Origin: Sipunculus nudus
Taxonomy: Eukaryota > Annelida > Sipuncula > Golfingiida > Sipunculidae
Assembly: GCA_026874595.1 (NCBI GenBank)
Contig: CM049317.1
Span: 18,071,382-18,135,381 of the forward strand
Length of the DNA: 64,000 bases
Direction: 5' to 3'
Shown here one piece after another: positions 1 through 10,945 of this stretch. Below the pieces are notes generated by a model. The model worked only from the letters and a program-made list of their open reading frames with translations. It ran no database searches and was not told where the DNA came from. The stretch's first letter is position 1; each line of letters opens with the position of its first letter. The translations under genes and the position numbers were made by a program.

Positions 1-135
1 GTTTAATTGGTTACATGCAAATGTGCATATAAACATACGTAATAAACGAAAACTAATTTATGCTTCTAAAGCTTCATGTGTAATGGTATAGGAATATGTA
101 CTACGCATGTTAAAATATTTTGTAATAATTTATAG

Positions 136-300
136 ACTTGATTTGCATCTTGTGCATGGGATCGGTGTTTCACACACAAGATAGAGCGGAACTCGCAGAC
201 GTGTGCCATGGACTGTTCAAATATGGTCAGAAAAATATAAGCCTCGTTCCTGGTGTCCTCACAATCATTAGACAGATCATGGCTCTGAGAAAAACATGTG
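136..300 (+). CDS. Lectin A exon, N-terminal module with a GC donor
   Basis: The exon follows TTATAG and ends at 300 before GCAAGT, a non-canonical but consensus GC donor. It encodes 54 residues with ICILC, DVCHGLFKYGQK, LVPG and KTC. The lectin B exon at 7017-7196 has the same C.GL.K.G.K...VPG pattern and the same phase 1-1, which supports this being a real exon. The domain is not recognised. KNIS is a potential N-glycosylation site. Confidence 0.65.
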
Positions 301-3300
301 GCAAGTTACTATCATTTACTATCGCATGGATTTACATCATAACACTAACCGATAAGAGATGAATGAATGAATTATTTAATTAATTATTCGTCTTGATTAA
401 TCTTTGATGCCCCTAAAAGGGTATTTTTCTACATTTTAAGCTTTATATTATCCTACCTTTTTCTATAGATTTTTTTTGTAGATATTTGGCTTATACTGCA
501 CACATATTGATGAAGGTAGGTTATTCATGTTAAGAAACGTTCTTATAATGTCTTTGTGATGATTTTTTTTACCTACGAGCTGATAGTAAACCAGCGCTTA
601 TGTCGACAAACAGCAAAAAAAAGAGTAACTGAAGGTGGCTGGTTGCATATGTCCAGAATGATAAAGGTCAATATTACAACAGGCCATTTACAAAACTCTG
701 ATTTGTCTGACGCCGCCAGACGTCCTTGCTGAATCTTTCTGAATTATTTTTGCGGGTACCGAACATGTTACTAACAAGTGGAGGTAAAGCGAATTGTCTG
801 TGTACCCTTGAATAGGCGTTGTCTGGCCTATTTTTATGGGGAAAAAATGAGGGGTTGTCCTTAGTTTATGGACGCTGGATATTAGAAAAGGTCCTTTTAA
901 GTAGGAATTTAAAAAAGAATGGTTAGGCAAAAAAAAAAGGTATGGTTCTCAGGCACCGCCCTCGTCAAATTTAACCCCCTCCCCGTATGATAAATTTTTA
1001 TTTTTTTTTATTTTCATCGTTCAAGAATATAAGATAATACTATTTTGATAACATTTCCTTTGTTATTTAGTGCTTTTACCTGTAGAGCAAAAGAAAAATC
1101 TATTGTTATCATGCTTTTCCTTGATCATATGACATTGTTATCGAAACATAAACAAAGTAAAAAAAAAAAAAAAAAAAAGCCAACCCGCACTGGCTTTTAA
1201 AAATTGCCTGAGAAACATACAATTTTTGGCCTTATGTGGATTGACATGTATGTTAATGCATTCACGTTGATAAAACTGATTGGTTAGTTGATATCAATGA
1301 AGCGACCATTGGGAGGAGACCATTTGTCAGAAAAAGGATGTTTTGGTGAACTTCAATATTCACAAAACTTACACGAGGCCCTAGAACCTTGAATACGGAT
1401 GATTTTGCGTTGACACAACCCTGCATGCATATAGTGTTAATAGTATTTAGGCCAAAAAAAAAATAAAAGGGCATGGTTCTTAGGCATTTTTTGTTTTAAT
1501 TCATTGCAGGCGGGCGGTATTTTATTTTATACCTCTTTTTTATGTCTTTTGAATAAAAAATATTATATGATCTGGGAAAACCATGAATATAACAGTTTTG
1601 TTTTGCTATACAGGTAAAAGCACTAAATAAAAAAGGAAATCTTATCAAAATTGTATTAGTTTATCTTCTTGAAAGTTAAAAATCAAAATAAAATTGTTTG
1701 ATGCAGGGGTTAAAATTGACGCGGGCGGTGCCTGCGAACCATACCTTTAATATGTGTTGACCTTACTGTGCTGTACTTCAGTTCCGCATTGTGATGGGGA
1801 ATACAGCTATATGTTCATACCAAGGAGCCCAAACCCTGGTAGCCATGCCTCATGCTACGCGTTCTATCCGGATGAATGGGTCACATATGTCACGGCAAAG
1901 AAGTTATGTGAATCGACAGGAGGCCATGTTGGTGGTCTTGAAACAGAAGACGAGGATAACCATGTACAGGCTATCATTAGAGAAAACGAGCTGTACGTGA
2001 GTGGTAGGTAATAACTGAGGATACCTCGGTCTCTGTATGTTCATCTGACGTGCGTTTACTGTATGTGTGTTCAAAGATATTTGTCTAGTATATACACTAT
2101 ATTTTGTTAAATGTATTTTTTTTTTCAATCGTCATGTAGGGATCAGCTTTCAACAGGTTACTGGCAATTTACGTTTTTTCTTCTTTCATTTAATTTCTGT
2201 GTCCCTCTTTATTGAAATATGTTTGAAATACTAAATGTTCATCATATGTCGGTGCAAATCTGCATTGTCTTTGCTTGTTGTTATGCTGGCCTTACACCTA
2301 TTCCTCTCTTAATGTGAACAGGCAGTCATAACGGTACTATCGTTTTCCCCCTTTTTTAAACGTGTCCTTTTAATCTTACAATTTAACAAAGCTTGAAGCT
2401 TATTAGTTCTAATATATTGTTGGTCGAAATATTTGATAAATTCTGAGATAATTAGCTGCACATCTATTACCGGGATAACCATGCCTACCAGTTTTTTAAA
2501 GGGTTTGAAGTATAATCCTTTTATCTGGTTTAGCAGGCTGTACCACTTTGGCATCACAACACCGCATTATATGCTTTACCACTGTACCCTTTTAGCTCAG
2601 TGTTAGGTCATTCAGGTATTATCTTTCAATATTTCAAAGCAAATTTGACCGATATCGCAATTTTCATAATGTTGGTCTTGGTTTGCCAACAGTACCAGTA
2701 ATCTGGTATTGCAGGTATCTTTTTCCCCAGCTTGTCAGGGGATACCAAAGTTACCTTTTACGCCTGACTGGCATTTTTCTCTGTATTCAACTTCAAACGG
2801 TTTACAGTTTAAACGGTATACAGAGATAGTTACACTCCTCCAGCAGCCATGATACACTGCAGACGTCCTACATCCCTTTTCGTGTAACCACTGCATTGTA
2901 TAACAAGATTCTCTGGGTCTGAACACCAGGGTGCGCACAGAGCAAAGACTTGTAGTCGGACAAATGGGAGCTGGGTATCGCATTGTGCATTCAGCTCCAA
3001 ATTTAAACATTCGACCCCGCACTCGTTTGTCTGAAAACACCGTTTCTGGCACAAGGCCAGGAATAAAACAAACGAGAATTGGTATCCTGGTGTAATCACA
3101 CCAACAAGCGGGTGTCGCATGTTCAAAATTTGGATTTAAATGCACAATTTGTGTGTATTGTAAAAATTTAAATATTTATCATGTCTTGTTTGGTGTTATA
3201 ATGTCAGCAGTTTCACAGGTCTCACCCCAACATGGTGCGGCTATTGGATGTGTGGTAGCGACAGCAAAGAAGAGTCACACTGGATTTGGGAACACACGAA

Positions 3301-3460
3301 CCTGCCATTCAATTACACCAACTGGGTGCCTGGTGAACCAGGAAACATTGCGCTAAACGAGGACGGCGTAGTTATATCAATGCAAGACTTAAAATGGGTA
3401 GACGTAAAAAAGACCAGTCCATTCGCAGTGTTCTGTGAGAAACAGCCTGTGTGCCTGTAG
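136..3460 (+). CDS. Lectin A: C-type lectin-domain protein, 5'-partial, three exons visible
   Basis: The model is join(136..300, 1782..2003, 3219..3460), 208 codons plus TAG. The exon phases agree (enters in phase 1, all junctions phase 1). The last two exons encode one CTLD. Its first half has HCDG...SCYAF, DEW and the helix-2 stretch TGGHVGGLETEDEDNH; its second half has GSDSKEESHWIW, NYTNW, PGEPGN and the final FCEK. Known for the family: secreted or membrane CTLDs bind glycans, often with Ca2+ through EPN or QPD and WND motifs. Here EPN reads EPG and WND reads WVD, so classic Ca2+-dependent mannose binding is doubtful. The inner disulfide pair is missing (EDG for EDC, and no Cys after WVD). 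No signal-peptide exon is visible; it should lie left of base 1. An AATAAA stands at 3580-3585. It is the paralogue of lectin B, and unlike B it has no stops. Confidence 0.8.
922..1100. repeat. Inverted fragment of a TIR transposon end (intron of lectin A)
   Basis: Starts with TTAGGC, an A-run and GGTATGGTTCTCAGGCACC. The sequence to about 1100 is the reverse complement, with mismatches, of 1605-1748, giving two arms of roughly 130-150 bp facing each other. It belongs to the same family as the 33.26-35.61 kb element. Confidence 0.75.
1447..1748. mobile_element. Short TIR (MITE-like) element
   Basis: Left end TTTAGGCC, A-run, CATGGTTCTTAGGCA and GGCGGGCGGTA; right end GGGTTAAAATTGACGCGGGC, then GGTGCCTGCGAACCATACCTTT. 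Both ends match those of the 2.35-kb element at 33264-35614, so this is a roughly 300-bp deletion derivative with no coding capacity. Its right end lies only about 30 bp before the lectin A exon at 1782. Confidence 0.7.
1782..2003 (+). CDS. Lectin A exon, first half of the CTLD
   Basis: 222 nt, bounded by CTGTACTTCAG and the donor GTAGGT at 2004. An in-frame GTGAGT at 1997 would be phase 0 and would not fit the next exon. The length is identical to the lectin B counterpart. Cysteines at HC and SCY can form the long-form CTLD N-terminal disulfide; the Cys in KKLCES is the outer-disulfide partner of the final FCEK. Confidence 0.82.
2735..3145 (-). other. Cys-rich antisense ORF in the lectin A intron (unproven)
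   Basis: A 136-codon open frame, overlapped by a 98-codon frame (2830-3126) with NECGVEC, ALCAPWC and IQC. Both lie antisense inside the intron between lectin A's last two exons. No domain is recognised. The two frames overlap, so at most one could be coding, and no promoter or splice site was assigned. It may be an exon fragment of an unrelated gene or chance. Confidence 0.15.
3219..3460 (+). CDS. Lectin A last exon, second half of the CTLD
   Basis: The acceptor is TTTCACAG at 3211-3218 and the stop is TAG at 3458-3460. The order CGYW, GSDSKEE, WIW, NYTNW, PGEPGN, NEDGVVI, KWVDV, FCEKQPVC is that of the CTLD long-loop region. The two inner cysteines are replaced (EDG; KKTS after WVDV). An extra MCG cysteine and a C-terminal VC could form an alternative bond. 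Confidence 0.85.
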
Positions 3461-4162
3461 CTTTTAAGAAATACCGAAATAGTGATATGGATACTTATAC
3501 GCTTTAGCGTAATCAAATTAATAACATATATGTTGTTTTGGTATCCTAAGATAGTTAACCAATGTACCTGCATTATTCTAATAAATTATTTCATGATACT
3601 AACACGAGGAACCTTGCAAAGGATAACTGTTGTAATTAAATATGTTTATGTTGTTCATGTATCATACTTTGCTAAAGAACTTTTCACGTGGAAATCTAAA
3701 TAACCTGAGAAATATTTGCATGTATCTTAGTAGAAATAACGGCTCAGGTATTTCTAGATCATACAAATATCATTATGTAAACGCCGGTCGATCACATACT
3801 GTGCTACAGTACATAACGAAGCAATGTGATAGCCCGTGATATGACCAATGCTCTTAAAATCCAGGCGAACAATTTTTATACGGCCTGTTGGTTGTTCACG
3901 TAGTCAACCCACAATGCCGTAGATCTTCATAAATAAGTTAGAAATAACAGATATACTCAGTGCAACGTCTTTAGAATTTACTTTGTCAAACAGAAAGCCA
4001 TCAAGCAATTTATGCTGCTAATATGTTGTAAATTATTAGAACAAGTACTCCCGGTCCTTAAATAATGAAATATATATATTGTGAATTAGGAAAACAGCGT
4101 TCATGTCAAGTACTCCCAGGCCTTATATATTACTGTGAATTATTAAAACAGGTACCCCTAGT

Positions 4163-4165
<3 letters not shown>

Positions 4166-4209
<44 letters not shown>
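4166..4209. repeat. (AT)n microsatellite
   Basis: 44 bp of alternating TA inside the small tandem repeat array. Confidence 0.95.
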
Positions 4210-4212
<3 letters not shown>

Positions 4213-4879
4213 TGTGAATTAGGAATACAGCGTTCATGTTAAGTATGTTGTCATACAAGGGCATATGAGTTAATTCACATTACATCAAGAAGACATTATC
4301 GAAATCAGCATAAAGAAAAAATTCGCCAGCTTAATCATCTTTAAACACAGCTATAAAATGTTGGAAAAGGGAAACACATGGTCTCGGAGTTAACCCTTTG
4401 GACCTCATGTGATTATCTTAATTCTCTTTTATGAGAATAAGGAACAGTTTAGGGCCTTATCCTAAAAAAAAGTCATTTGGGAACGTTAATGTTTCTCTGG
4501 TCAAGTAAGATATCTCGCAAGTGGAATATTAGGTCATTTTTTAAATGTTCTTGTTACTAAGGCCCAAGTAAATTTTCTTACTGAAATGCAAGGTGCTGGT
4601 ATAAAGATCGTTAATTCATACTTGTAAGTCGTAACATGAAAAAACTCGTAACTAGCCTTCAAAATACATTTTAATTGTTATTTGCATTAAAAGGTGCATG
4701 TGTAATGACTGATTTCAGATTAAAAAATCTGTACTGCGTTCTATATCTCTTTATCTTATCTTTATCCCCTTCAGCCACAATGTTGGCCGTGTGGTTTAAA
4801 AGGCTTCTGATGTAAAGGCTAAAAATAAAGCATCAACATCACATTGCATTTACGTTTTATTATTTATGTTATTCTTTTC

Positions 4880-4882
<3 letters not shown>

Positions 4883-4933
<51 letters not shown>
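4883..4933. repeat. (AT)n microsatellite
   Basis: About 51 bp, ending about 33 bp before the putative start codon of lectin B. Confidence 0.95.
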
Positions 4934-4937
<4 letters not shown>

Positions 4938-4965
4938 AAACTCGTCTAATTATTTTGTCCAGATC

Positions 4966-5023
4966 ATGGCCTTCATGTCTTGTGGATATTTGGTCCACTT
5001 AGTCTTATTTTGGATTATCATCC
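4966..5023 (+). CDS. Lectin B putative signal-peptide exon
   Basis: ATG at 4966 opens MAFMSCGYLVHLVLFWIII, a hydrophobic leader, and stops at the donor GTAAAG (5024). The exon ends in phase 1, exactly what the next exon (7017, phase 1) needs; the split codon is CGT. A short leader exon ahead of a CTLD gene is expected, but this one is picked by position and phase only. Confidence 0.55.
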
Positions 5024-7016
5024 GTAAAGAAAAGAAACAGGCAACATAAAAAAGAATGTTCATTGATTACATTGTACTGTCATTTGGTTGGGTTGGGACT
5101 TTCAACAGAAATTTATGTGTAGTAATTTTTTCCATGTTAAGCTTGGAAAAAGAATCTTAAATGCACCAGTAAAATCGCAGACCACCCTGTGAGCTGACAC
5201 GACTTTGAAAAAATGGATTAGTGAAACTTGGAATTTCATTAAAATGCAGTCAGATGCAGAATGCTTTCAATGAGTGCATTTTACATTTTTATATTCGCTA
5301 AACACGCTAAGCACAAAGTCAATATCGAGTCTGTAATTCAATAACATTTTTATAATTGTATTCCTCAAACACACTTAGATTCATAAGAGATAACACATAA
5401 TACAATAACTTTATATGATTAAAAAAAAATAAAAATCCCTTTATATTTAGTTCTCAAGCAGCAGTTCACAGTAGAAGCCAGATACACATTCATAGCAATC
5501 TTTACAGGCACCATAAAAAAGACAGGTAAACGTATGTTGATTTTTTTCTCGAACAGCTCGTGCAATTTTGATCACTAACCATTAAACAGCCTAGAAAAGA
5601 GGACATATGCCCTAATGTGAACGGATATATAAACAAAGGAAAGACCGAACAAATTTTATAGATTAATAATACATCAGAGTAAGTTGATGATTATTTTTCG
5701 ACAGCTAAATTTGTCCCAAGGTGTTATTGTAGGATACACTGAGATTTCTATTTAATTGCTAAATAAAGTTAATTTATTTGTAAAGATGTAATTAGACAAT
5801 CCCCCCAAAAAAGAAACATAAAGGTTCTAAAGAAATTATTCTGGTAAATAATTTTGTATCATGCATTTCTGCACAATCAACAAATGCCTTAATGCTATGT
5901 TGCCTTTGTGGAACGGTCTCAGGTTGCAACATGATAGAATTAGCATTGTCTGTTAATGCGGTTTATAAATGGGTCTTTCACCTCGATAGTTTAAATAAAC
6001 GATTGTCTAATACAAATATTTTAATTTAAGCAAATGTAATCGACTGCTGCTTATGATTGTACATGATGTTTATATATGTTTAAACTACCTTTTACTAAAA
6101 GGTATATGAAATGCAAACATGCTATTATGAATCGAAATACCTTCCCTTGGCACAAACGTCCATGCTCTCTAGATATATCATTTAAAGCAGATGGAAACGG
6201 ATGCTCCTTCTGATTGCACATTATGTTTATATATGTCTGTACTATATTTTTTGTCTGAGAGGTTTATGCATTGCAAATTGGCTATTATGAATCACATACC
6301 TTCCCTTGGCACGAACGTCAATGCACTCTTGATGTGTCGTTAATGGCATTCCATAAAAAGTATGTTCGGTATTGCATTCAGTAGATAAATTTGAATAAGC
6401 CTATTTTGATTTCTTCTTGTTTAGGTTTAACATATCATACTTAACTATATCTATTCTCTGATAGTGAACTCACGGGAAGTATATGTAAATATTTTATCAG
6501 TGAAGTACGTAAATGCCATACGTAAAAAGCCCTAATTAATATTTGGGACGTTTTATATGTTTATCAATGGTATACTCCCTGCCCTCCTTTAAGAGTTGCT
6601 TAAATGCAAGACGCATCTCTCCTGTGACAAACATTTTGTTTCATATTTGTTTGTTGTTTTTTTAATGTCATTTTATTTTAATATCCGTTTCAGAACAATC
6701 ATTGGAATCTGCTTCATGGAAGTGTTGAGCATTTTAAACTGATTTTCTAAGTATTTTTGGATATGAATAATAACATTTTCCGTTTACGAAAGTTTCCACT
6801 ATCTTAGTGCTGTTATCCGTTACCTTTTCCACTGATCTTGATCCACCCAATCCTATCCACAAGTGCAATAATTATTTTCATCATAATGAGGCAGAAGTTA
6901 AAATGTTCTTAAGTAACGTTCATCAATTATGACTCGTTTTGCTGAAACAAATAAATAGTAATGTATAGCTTCACTATTTATATTCTTCATAGAGTCATAT
7001 ATGATACTTTTTACAG
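5024..7016. other. Lectin B intron 1
   Basis: No gene seen. About 6040-6345 holds two tandem copies, about 158 bp apart, of a unit with ATGTTTATATATGT and TACCTTCCCTTGGCAC. The rest is AT-rich unique-looking sequence. Confidence 0.55.
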
Positions 7017-7196
7017 GTATGGTTAACAATATCTGCTTTGGAATGACACTTGAGAGTTTGGAAATAGAAACCAGTCATCTGAATGAAACCGGATTTCTGT
7101 GTCGTGGGCTTAGCAAGAGGGGTCCCAAAGACTCCAACATGGTTCCTGGCATTGTCGTCTTGCTGACTAAGTTCCTTGTAGAGAACCAGGAATGCA
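7017..7196 (+). CDS. Lectin B exon 2, N-terminal module
   Basis: The acceptor is CTTTTTACAG; the donor GTAGGT is at 7197. Encodes ICFGMTLESLE, HLNETGFLCRGLSKRGPK, NMVPG and QEC. It matches the lectin A exon 136-300 in cysteine positions, the VPG motif and phase, but is five residues longer. NET is a possible N-glycosylation site. Confidence 0.7.
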
Positions 7197-7492
7197 GTAG
7201 GTGTTATGGTACCCTCAATAATATAAATGAACAATGAGCAATAAATGTATAATCACTTAAAATCGTTCACGCCAAATGATATTGGGATTTCAAGATATAA
7301 TTCCCCATTTTAATTTTCTTAAATGAAGAATAATATCAGCGAGGATTTCATGCAGTGTACTCTTTATTATTTTTATATGTATAATGAGAATATTCACATT
7401 AGAACACATTGGATATAAAGCTATTTATATGTCCTCCTATAAATTATGAACATTTCCTGTCTGATAAATCTGATATTGATAAGTAAACAATG

Positions 7493-7497
<5 letters not shown>

Positions 7498-7559
<62 letters not shown>
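7498..7559. repeat. (AT)n microsatellite
   Basis: 62 bp of uninterrupted TA. It produces spurious Tyr-Ile-rich open frames on both strands. Confidence 0.95.
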
Positions 7560-7562
<3 letters not shown>

Positions 7563-8954
7563 GGAGGAATGAGCCATTTTCATCTAAAAAGCTTTTGAAG
7601 TACTTACGGTTACCTTTTTTTCCCATCTCGCTTGATGAATTTGATGGCGGGATATTATGTCAAGGTTTCCCAAGCCCATAAATATTTGGTAAATAAGGAA
7701 AATCAGCTTCCCACGAAACCTCATGAAAGTCATATCTTAGTCAAGAACAGCACCAACATGATGTGATGGAAACGTCCATACCGAATTAACTGTAAACATC
7801 GTCGCTCTCCGTCCTAAATATATCCAAACGATCTGTACCGTGGAAGGGAATTTTGTCGATCCCGCCCGGAATCATCGACGTTTTTGCCAGCTGCGTTAAT
7901 TTTGAGGAAAATTGCGCCGTATAAAAAATGCCAGTTCGCTGTACTTCCAGAGTTTTACGTCAAAATATGGCAGTGTTGTTGGCTTCAATTGAAAAAATAC
8001 GTTTTTATAAAAAGTACCAAAGGTTTGACACCTGCCAGCACCTTCCTACCCTCATAAACAGTTTTTTTTTTTGTTTTTACACAAGGAAACAATTTTAGCT
8101 TTTCAGCAAATAGCAGCTGACGTTAGACTGCATAATTTTTCAAAGATATCATTGTCTCTTAGTCCTTTCGTTTGACCGCGTCAACAGAGCTCTTATTTCT
8201 GTAACTTCGGCTGTTACTCTAATGCATAAAAAATAAGATCAATAGTTGTTACTTCTTATAAGCGGCACCATAGATGTATCGCGGAGAGTTTTTACACTGG
8301 AAATGGCAAAAACTCAGAAAATAAGGTGTACCATCTATTAAGTCAACAAATCTTCAGTGAATATAAGTTTGAATCTCGGGCCCGAAAATGAAATATATAT
8401 ATATATATATATATAACTCTGAAGAAAAACAACACTGTTAATTCACAAGAGTCTGTTTCACGGAATGCGACCCGATCATCAGGTGAATGTGATTAGAATG
8501 AAGCTAACGGCGTGGTTTGAAAAGCCGAGACTTTACGAGATTACGAGATTATGCTTTGTGCGATTCGGGGCGGGGGGGGGGGGGGCATGTGAAAGACTGA
8601 CACTGATCCTATTGTCCTCGGGTGCACAATAGGATTGGTCGGGGTACACGTGCGATACTGGAACATAACAGGGCAGGGCAAGGAGGTTATATATTGTTTT
8701 AAATTTTATAAATAATACAAATATATATACCAGGATGCTCAATTAGCATATTGAACTGATTTATAATAGGGTCTGGGAAGCAGTGAACATATCAGTAGTA
8801 TACATATGATAAAAATACACATATACTATGAATATACACAATATATACAAGGCAAATATACAATATAAAGGCAAATATACTATACTATACTCATACCAAG
8901 TGGAATCCACCATGAAGTTGTGGTAACGCCATGTCCCTCATCACTGCAAAGCAT

Positions 8955-8958
<4 letters not shown>

Positions 8959-9002
<44 letters not shown>
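8959..9002. repeat. (AT)n microsatellite
   Basis: 44 bp of alternating TA in lectin B intron 2. Confidence 0.95.
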
Positions 9003-9005
<3 letters not shown>

Positions 9006-9747
9006 AACCTTTCTTTTCTTAAAATATTATAAAAAAATGATCGCGCAGGGCTTGTGCTTTTCTATGGCTTTTTGGTTGGCGTCTCCGCACTAATCGCATG
9101 GGCACACTTTATGCAAATAAATTGTCAACAATCTGAATCCTAAAACTAGATGCGGGCTATTGTGTGTAAAGTTCGATGAGGGGGAACAGACATTTCTTAA
9201 TCGTTGTGTAATTAAATCTATATGCGCATATTAAATTCACGGATTTTACTGAATAGACGAGGAATAAACTCTCTTCTCTTTTTGAGCACCGGCCGTGAGG
9301 AACATATTGGGTAAAGTTACTTGCCAAATTGCACTGCGGTTCAAACAAGTCTCGCGAACGGCATTTGTTTCTTGAGACAGATCATTACATATAAAAAAAT
9401 CATTGGTACAGGGGATATTAAAACAATAATTAAAATAAAATCCGAGAGAGGCTGTTTTGGTTTTTGGCGTCCGATTCTGGAATTTTATATCCTGTGATTA
9501 GCGGAAAATGGCGCTCCTGCTACGAATGTGGTACGATGTCTGCGTATGTGCTACGATGTCAGCGGATCGTAAGGCGTTACGAAGTGAAACATAGTAGAGC
9601 GGGTAAGCGGGCTCTTTTTGGGTTACAAAAAATATTTGATAAAAATTATATATATACTTATATGTTATATACGGAAAGCCATGCTTGTCCATTGTGTAGA
9701 GGGATATACATAGAGAATACATAAAAAGTAGCTTCAATCCGTATTGA

Positions 9748-9748
<1 letters not shown>

Positions 9749-9836
<88 letters not shown>
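9749..9836. repeat. (AT)n microsatellite abutting a splice acceptor
   Basis: 88 bp of TA with a single C at 9787, running directly into TTGCAG at 9835-9840, the acceptor of lectin B exon 3. It occupies the place of the polypyrimidine tract and probably the branch point. Confidence 0.95.
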
Positions 9837-9837
<1 letters not shown>

Positions 9838-9840
9838 CAG

Positions 9841-10062
9841 CTCCAGGCTTTGAGGGGGATTACCAACATATGTTCATACCACGAGGACCGACGATATCAC
9901 ATGGGTCATGTTACAGTTTCCACCCTGACGAATGGACGAGGTATGCTAAGGCAATGAATTTTTGTACTAGAAAAGGAGGTCACGTGGTTTGTCTTGAAAC
10001 AGCAGAAGAAAACAAACACATACAGGCTATCATAAAAGATAACCCTGGCCTGTCCGTCAAGG
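9841..10062 (+). CDS. Lectin B exon 3, first half of the CTLD
   Basis: 222 nt, donor GTGAGT at 10063, open throughout. DYQHMFIPRG, SCYSFHPDEW and KGGHVVCLETAEEN match lectin A. It has an extra cysteine in VVC and lacks the first cysteine of the N-terminal pair. Confidence 0.8.
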
Positions 10063-10945
10063 GTGAGTCCTCCTAATTTTTCTGACGTAAGATTACAACA
10101 AATTTGAAATATGGTATATAGGCCCGAATTTCTCTCAGAGGGGTGGGGGGGTGGAGAGAGCGATAGAGAGCATAGAGAATATGTAAAAGGACGTTCTTGA
10201 GGACGGTTTCATTGTGGTAAATCTCCTACAAGTAAGCTCTAATATATATATATATAAATATATATATAAAATTTAAAATATATTTAGAGATGTCTTTAGA
10301 TATTCATAACTGCGATCATATTATACTATCCCGTAAGCTCATTTACATTATTTCAAACGCGTTTGGTGAACCCTTATCAAGTACGAATATTCTTTAAAGT
10401 AGAAACTATACAAAAACGATGGCCAGGTATTGCGATATTAATCTCCTGGGTTTGAGCATGTCAATTGCTAACCAATTTTGAGTTTGAGATTTATAAACGT
10501 TCCAAGACTTCTTTCACATTAATGTATAACGTATTAACTAATGTATCACATGATTCGACACATTGGCCCTAATTCCCTGTTGTGCTGTAAATTAATCATG
10601 TATACGTAAATGAATAGTAATATTTTACTTGACTAATTCTCTGGTTCGGATTATGTCAAGCTATTTTACCAATACTTGTTGAAAACATGTATGGTTTTAT
10701 TCCTTTATTTCTAGAGTTTTCTATTTTGTTAGAGTTTACATAGACTTTCTAATGTAAGCATATATTTCCATAGCTTAAACAATTCTGAGTAATACTAGAT
10801 GAAAACAAAGATAAACATATTATAAGGACATTAACTGTAACGTCCAAACACCTAATGACTCATATACGTATGACTTGCCGTTTCCTGGCTGTGACTTGAA
10901 TCAAGAAATAAGAAAAACCAAACATAACTTTAAAACTTTTATCAG
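10063..10945. other. Lectin B intron 3
   Basis: No gene seen. Holds a G-rich stretch near 10140 and a short AT run near 10240-10270; otherwise AT-rich sequence. Confidence 0.5.

Larger units (their letters stand above)
3461..4965. other. Spacer between lectins A and B, with short tandem repeats
   Basis: No gene seen. 4025-4250 holds about three degenerate copies of a 60-75 bp unit (AAGTACTCCCGGTCCTTA ... GTGAATTAGGAAAACAGCG), the last interrupted by (AT)n at 4166-4209. A second (AT)n at 4883-4933 precedes the predicted first exon of lectin B. The lectin A 3' UTR, with AATAAA at 3580, lies at the left edge. Confidence 0.6.
7197..9748. other. Lectin B intron 2
   Basis: No gene seen. Holds (AT)n at 7498-7559, 8393-8415 and 8959-9002 and a poly-G run near 8570-8585. 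The 7800-8400 stretch is slightly less AT-rich but has no long open frame. Confidence 0.55.

Noticed and set aside
1997-2002. GTGAGT as the donor of the lectin A CTLD exon
   Set aside because: It would end the exon in phase 0, while the next exon needs phase 1; GTAGGT at 2004 fits and gives the same 222-nt length as lectin B.
7444-7681. Open frames with Tyr-Ile-Tyr-Ile runs (also near 9498-10076, 43831, 51637, 55969 and 61220)
   Set aside because: They translate (AT)n microsatellites. Only the part of the 9744-10076 frame from 9841 on is real lectin exon.
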